Positions 61,098 through 64,000 of a DNA stretch of 64,000 nt are shown in pieces (position 1 is the first letter of the stretch; every line of letters begins with the position of its first letter). A model generated the notes under the pieces. The model was not told the origin of the DNA. It was given only the letters and a program-made list of their open reading frames with translations, and ran no database searches. This DNA comes from Gudongella sp051744365 (GTDB taxonomy: Bacteria > Bacillota > Clostridia > Tissierellales > Tissierellaceae), in NCBI GenBank assembly GCA_051744365.1, contig JBNJCX010000005.1:1-64000 (forward strand), written 5' to 3'. A program made the translations under genes and the position numbers.

Positions 61098-62343
61098 CAT
61101 TTCTCATTATATATGGACTATTTAAGTAATCCAGACCTAATTGTGGATTAACAGTATGCAGCCCCAGAAAATAGAGGTCGGTAGCCAACATATCCATCTC
61201 TAGCATGGATTTTTCTTTTTTATTAAGCAAAGCCATCGAATCCGTTACCTTGTTTATTATATGGATTTCTGATTTTTCCTTTATTCTATTGATAATCTGA
61301 AAGCCCTTTGAATTACTTGCCAAAATTCTAACATACATAGTATTATGGGAGAAAAAATCGTGTATGCTATCCTTTTTCAGGCCAGCAATCATGTGAATCA
61401 GAAGCCTTTGAATTCTTGTCTCTGCATAACGTTTGGTGGCTGCTGAAGTCACTAATTCTGTAGGACGGAAAATAGTTTTTGAGAGATTCTTTATCCTGTT
61501 TTCCAGTCCAATTTCTACATCAAAGTAATCGGTAATATTTTCAGGAGTTGAAATACAAAGAATGTAGTTGAGAATTGCACTGTAGTTATCCAGCTGGTTT
61601 ATATTTCCATAATTCTCAATAAACCTTTCGATTGCAGCATAAGATTCCACAGGAAGATAATCAACAACTGATCCCAACCCACTTTTTTTGATGCTTTGCC
61701 TAATGCCAGTTGCTGAGGCAATTTTACTTTTGATATCCGAATCTTTATACCGGTCTCCGATTCTTTTGATGGTATAGGGTTCCATAAGTGAATCCATCTT
61801 GATCAAGGATTTCAAATATTCAATTCCAAGAATGTTATTGGACTCCTTGATTGTCTCAATGGAATTTCCCAGGTTGATACCCTTTGTTTGAGCATAGTCA
61901 CTGAGTGCAAGAGATCTTGAGGATGAAAATGAGTTGCCTTCATCAAGATATTCTTTTAGCTTAACTTTGAAAAAGGGTGGCTCTTCAACAAGAACTTCAG
62001 CTATTCGCATCAATTCCTCGATTTCACCTGACTCACTTCCGAATACAATGCAATCAACCGCACCTGTGGAGTCAAGGATCTTTGTTGCTCCTGCAGCAAA
62101 CAGTTCAGCAGTCTGGACTGAATATGCAAAAGGAAGTTCTATAACAAGGTCTACTCCATTTTTAACCGCCATTTCAGCTCTTGTCCACTTGTCGACAAGC
62201 GCAGGCTCCCCACGCTGAACAAACGAACCACTCATCACTGCAATAGTGTGGGAAGCATTCGCAACCGTCTTCGCGTTTTCAAGATGTAATTTGTGACCAA
62301 AATGGAATGGATTATATTCTGCGATCAACCCAGCTACCTTCAT
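61093..62343 (-). CDS. tmcAL: tRNA(Met) cytidine acetate ligase TmcAL (YlbM)
   Basis: Uses acetate and ATP to make N4-acetylcytidine at the wobble base of elongator tRNA-Met. The 416-residue product has AEYNPFHFGHKLHLE (HIGH-type motif), MSGSFVQRGEPALVDKWTRAEMA, ELPFAYSVQTAELFA and FGSESG. GGGGGAT lies upstream of the ATG on the reverse strand. It sits beside ackA, whose product also handles acetate. Confidence 0.93.
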   Translation of the reverse strand: MKVAGLIAEYNPFHFGHKLHLENAKTVANASHTIAVMSGSFVQRGEPALVDKWTRAEMAVKNGVDLVIELPFAYSVQTAELFAAGATKILDSTGAVDCIVFGSESGEIEELMRIAEVLVEEPPFFKVKLKEYLDEGNSFSSSRSLALSDYAQTKGINLGNSIETIKESNNILGIEYLKSLIKMDSLMEPYTIKRIGDRYKDSDIKSKIASATGIRQSIKKSGLGSVVDYLPVESYAAIERFIENYGNINQLDNYSAILNYILCISTPENITDYFDVEIGLENRIKNLSKTIFRPTELVTSAATKRYAETRIQRLLIHMIAGLKKDSIHDFFSHNTMYVRILASNSKGFQIINRIKEKSEIHIINKVTDSMALLNKKEKSMLEMDMLATDLYFLGLHTVNPQLGLDYLNSPYIMRND

Positions 62344-62532
62344 ACCATGTAATCCCCCAATCTGTAATATATATATATAGAAATAATATCATTTGTTAGC
62401 TATTTCTACAAATATTACTGGTAAGTCATTAGTTATTCATAAGATGGTTTAGTAAAGCTTTTACATCTTCTGTTGATTTTTTAACATAAATATAATACTA
62501 TTGAAATAGAAATAGTTTTAGGAGGTCTAAAA
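62344..62532. other. Intergenic region between tmcAL and ackA
   Basis: AT-rich divergent promoter region. TTGATT (about 62475) and TATAAT (about 62493) are present but too close (12 bases) to be one promoter. AGGAGGT for ackA lies at about 62520. No gene or structured RNA is seen. Confidence 0.5.
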
Positions 62533-63735
62533 ATGAAAATTTTAGTTATGAACTGCGGCAGTTCCTCGCTTAAATATCAGCTTATTGATATGCAGGGAGA
62601 AAAAGTAATGGCAAAGGGTCTTGTGGAAAGAATCGGAATTGATGGCGCAAGAATAAAACATGATACCACTGGCAAGGAAAGAGTGGTAATTGAAGAGCCA
62701 ATGAAAGACCACAGGAAGGCAATTGAGCTTGTACTTAAGGTTATTGTAGATAAGGATCACGGCGCAATCTCTTCCATGGATGAGATTGGGGCAGTAGGGC
62801 ACAGAGTAGTACATGGAGGAGAAGACTTTGCAGGATCGGTTATAATAAATGAAGCAGTAATGGATTCATTATATAAAAACATTGAACTTGCACCATTGCA
62901 CAATCCGCCGAATATAATGGGAATCGAAGCATGCAAGGATCTGATGCCTGATACACCCATGGTAGGAGTATTTGATACTGCTTTCCACCAAACAATTCCA
63001 GCGGAAAACTACATCTATCCAATACCATATGAGTACTACGACAAGTATAAGATAAGAAGATACGGTTTCCATGGAACATCACACAAATACGTTTCACTAA
63101 GAGCGGCGGAATTGATGAACAAGGATATAAAATCACTGAACATCGTAACTTGTCACCTTGGGAACGGGTCCAGCGTAGCTGCAATCGAAGGTGGGAAATC
63201 AGTGGATACAAGTATGGGCTTTACACCACTTGAAGGTCTTGCAATGGGAACAAGGTCAGGGGATATCGACCCTGCAATAATTCCGTTCCTAATGGACAAG
63301 GAAGGAATGTCATTTGATGAGGTAAACAACATGCTTAACAAGAAATCAGGGGTACTTGGAATATCAGGGTTAAGCAGTGACTTTAGAGACCTTGAAATTG
63401 CTGCAGGTGAAGGACACGAAAGAGCAGAATTGGCTCTTAAAGTATTTACCAACAGAGTTAAGAAGTATATTGCTGCTTATGCTGCGCAACTTTGCAGAAT
63501 AGATGTTCTTGTATTCACAGCTGGTATAGGTGAAAATTCAGATACCATAAGAAAAATGGTGTGCGATGGGCTTGAATGTCTGAACATAAGGATAGATGAT
63601 GAACTGAACAATGGTATAAGAGGAAAAGAAGCGGTTCTGAACAAGGATCTTACAAGTGCTACTATAATGGTAATTCCAACAAATGAAGAGCTTATGATAG
63701 CAAGAGATACGTTGGAGTTGGTAAGCGAAAGATAG
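62533..63735 (+). CDS. ackA: Acetate kinase
   Basis: Interconverts acetyl phosphate plus ADP and acetate plus ATP, the main ATP-forming step of many anaerobes. The 400-residue product has MNCGSSSLKYQL, GHRVVHGG, FDTAFHQTIP, HGTSHKYVS and FTAGIGENS, with full length. AGGAGGT precedes ATG 62533. pta is not adjacent. yceD follows with its own promoter. Confidence 0.97.
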   Translation: MKILVMNCGSSSLKYQLIDMQGEKVMAKGLVERIGIDGARIKHDTTGKERVVIEEPMKDHRKAIELVLKVIVDKDHGAISSMDEIGAVGHRVVHGGEDFAGSVIINEAVMDSLYKNIELAPLHNPPNIMGIEACKDLMPDTPMVGVFDTAFHQTIPAENYIYPIPYEYYDKYKIRRYGFHGTSHKYVSLRAAELMNKDIKSLNIVTCHLGNGSSVAAIEGGKSVDTSMGFTPLEGLAMGTRSGDIDPAIIPFLMDKEGMSFDEVNNMLNKKSGVLGISGLSSDFRDLEIAAGEGHERAELALKVFTNRVKKYIAAYAAQLCRIDVLVFTAGIGENSDTIRKMVCDGLECLNIRIDDELNNGIRGKEAVLNKDLTSATIMVIPTNEELMIARDTLELVSER

Positions 63736-63738
63736 TAG

Positions 63739-63767
63739 TTGACAAAGCGATCACTCATATATATAAT
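63739..63767 (+). promoter_or_regulatory. Consensus promoter of yceD
   Basis: TTGACA (63739-63744) and TATAAT (63762-63767) with exactly 17 bases between them lie just after ackA and 29 bases before the yceD start. Confidence 0.85.
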
Positions 63768-63795
63768 TGTAGTGTTAGTCTAAGAGGTGACAACT

Positions 63796-64000
63796 ATGAA
63801 AATTGATTTATCAGATTTTCTTGATAGCGGAAATCAGGTTACGAGCTACACGTTTGACATTTCCAAGGACCAGTTGCCTGAAGAGGATTTATCCTCAATT
63901 GTGGATACTATCCACGTGGAAGTAAACTTCTACAAGGTACATGGAGAAATTATCATGGATATAAATGGTAGCTATGTTTACCAGGCTCCATGTGACAGAT
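63796..64000 (+). CDS. yceD: YceD/DUF177 family protein (partial, runs off the right edge)
   Basis: The first 68 residues of a YceD (DUF177) protein are visible: an N-terminal KIDLSDFLDSG and the strands VEVNFYKVHGEIIMDINGSYVYQAPCDR, typical of this family. AGAGGTGA precedes ATG 63796. YceD usually precedes rpmF and the fatty-acid gene plsX, and ackA-yceD-rpmF is a common clostridial order. The rest lies outside the window. Confidence 0.85.
   Translation, partial: MKIDLSDFLDSGNQVTSYTFDISKDQLPEEDLSSIVDTIHVEVNFYKVHGEIIMDINGSYVYQAPCDR

Overview
The window is a dense, almost entirely co-directional stretch of a low-GC, Gram-positive anaerobe's chromosome. The gene order is typical of class Clostridia: ruvCAB-spoIID-queA-tgt-yajC-scfAB-secDF, the sepF-ylm-divIVA cluster, yicC-remA-gmk-rpoZ-coaBC-priA-def-fmt-rsmB-rlmN-prpC-prkC-rsgA-rpe, and asp23-fakA-recG-rsmD-coaD. 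T-box and TPP riboswitch leaders, many TTG/GTG starts behind strong Shine-Dalgarno sequences, AGA/ATA-rich codon use and a SCIFF peptide locus agree with this. A Tissierellia/Sedimentibacter-like lineage is possible, but that is only an impression. The genome appears to use selenocysteine.

Layout. 1-8.7 kb: T-box-controlled asnA, an unknown gene, Holliday-junction resolution (ruvCAB), a SpoIID-like protein and queuosine synthesis (queA, tgt), then yajC. 8.7-12.9 kb: the ranthipeptide SCIFF and its radical SAM maturase lie between yajC and secDF. 12.9-22.2 kb: recJ, relA, dtd, a metallo-hydrolase, hemZ, T-box-controlled aspS and tcdA. 22.2-28.6 kb: an RseC-family membrane protein with an in-frame UGA (probable selenoprotein), a CsoR/CstR-family regulator, glyA, a DUF512 radical SAM protein, der, plsY and gpsA. 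28.6-30.3 kb: a small decayed integrative element bounded by a duplicated 3' half of tRNA-Pro. 30.4-38.5 kb: an orphan HlyD-like gene pair, yggS (probable AUU start), the division genes sepF, yggT, ylmH and divIVA, then lspA, rluD, pyrR and a reverse-strand rqcH. 38.8-53.5 kb: a long housekeeping run from yicC to rpe. 53.5-64 kb: TPP riboswitch-thiT-thiN, rpmB (reverse), asp23-fakA-recG-rsmD-coaD, tmcAL (reverse), ackA, and the start of yceD at the right edge.

Most genes act in translation and its quality control (asnA, aspS, dtd, queA, tgt, tcdA, def, fmt, rlmN, rsmB, rsmD, rluD, rsgA, rqcH, ylmH, tmcAL), DNA repair and replication restart (ruvCAB, recJ, recG, priA), envelope and division, and cofactor supply (coaBC, coaD, thiT, thiN, hemZ). 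The least ordinary content is the UGA-containing RseC gene beside a Cys31/Cys60 CstR-like regulator, the tRNA-Pro element remnant, and the AUU start of yggS. No CRISPR array, complete insertion sequence or recognisable defence system was found.
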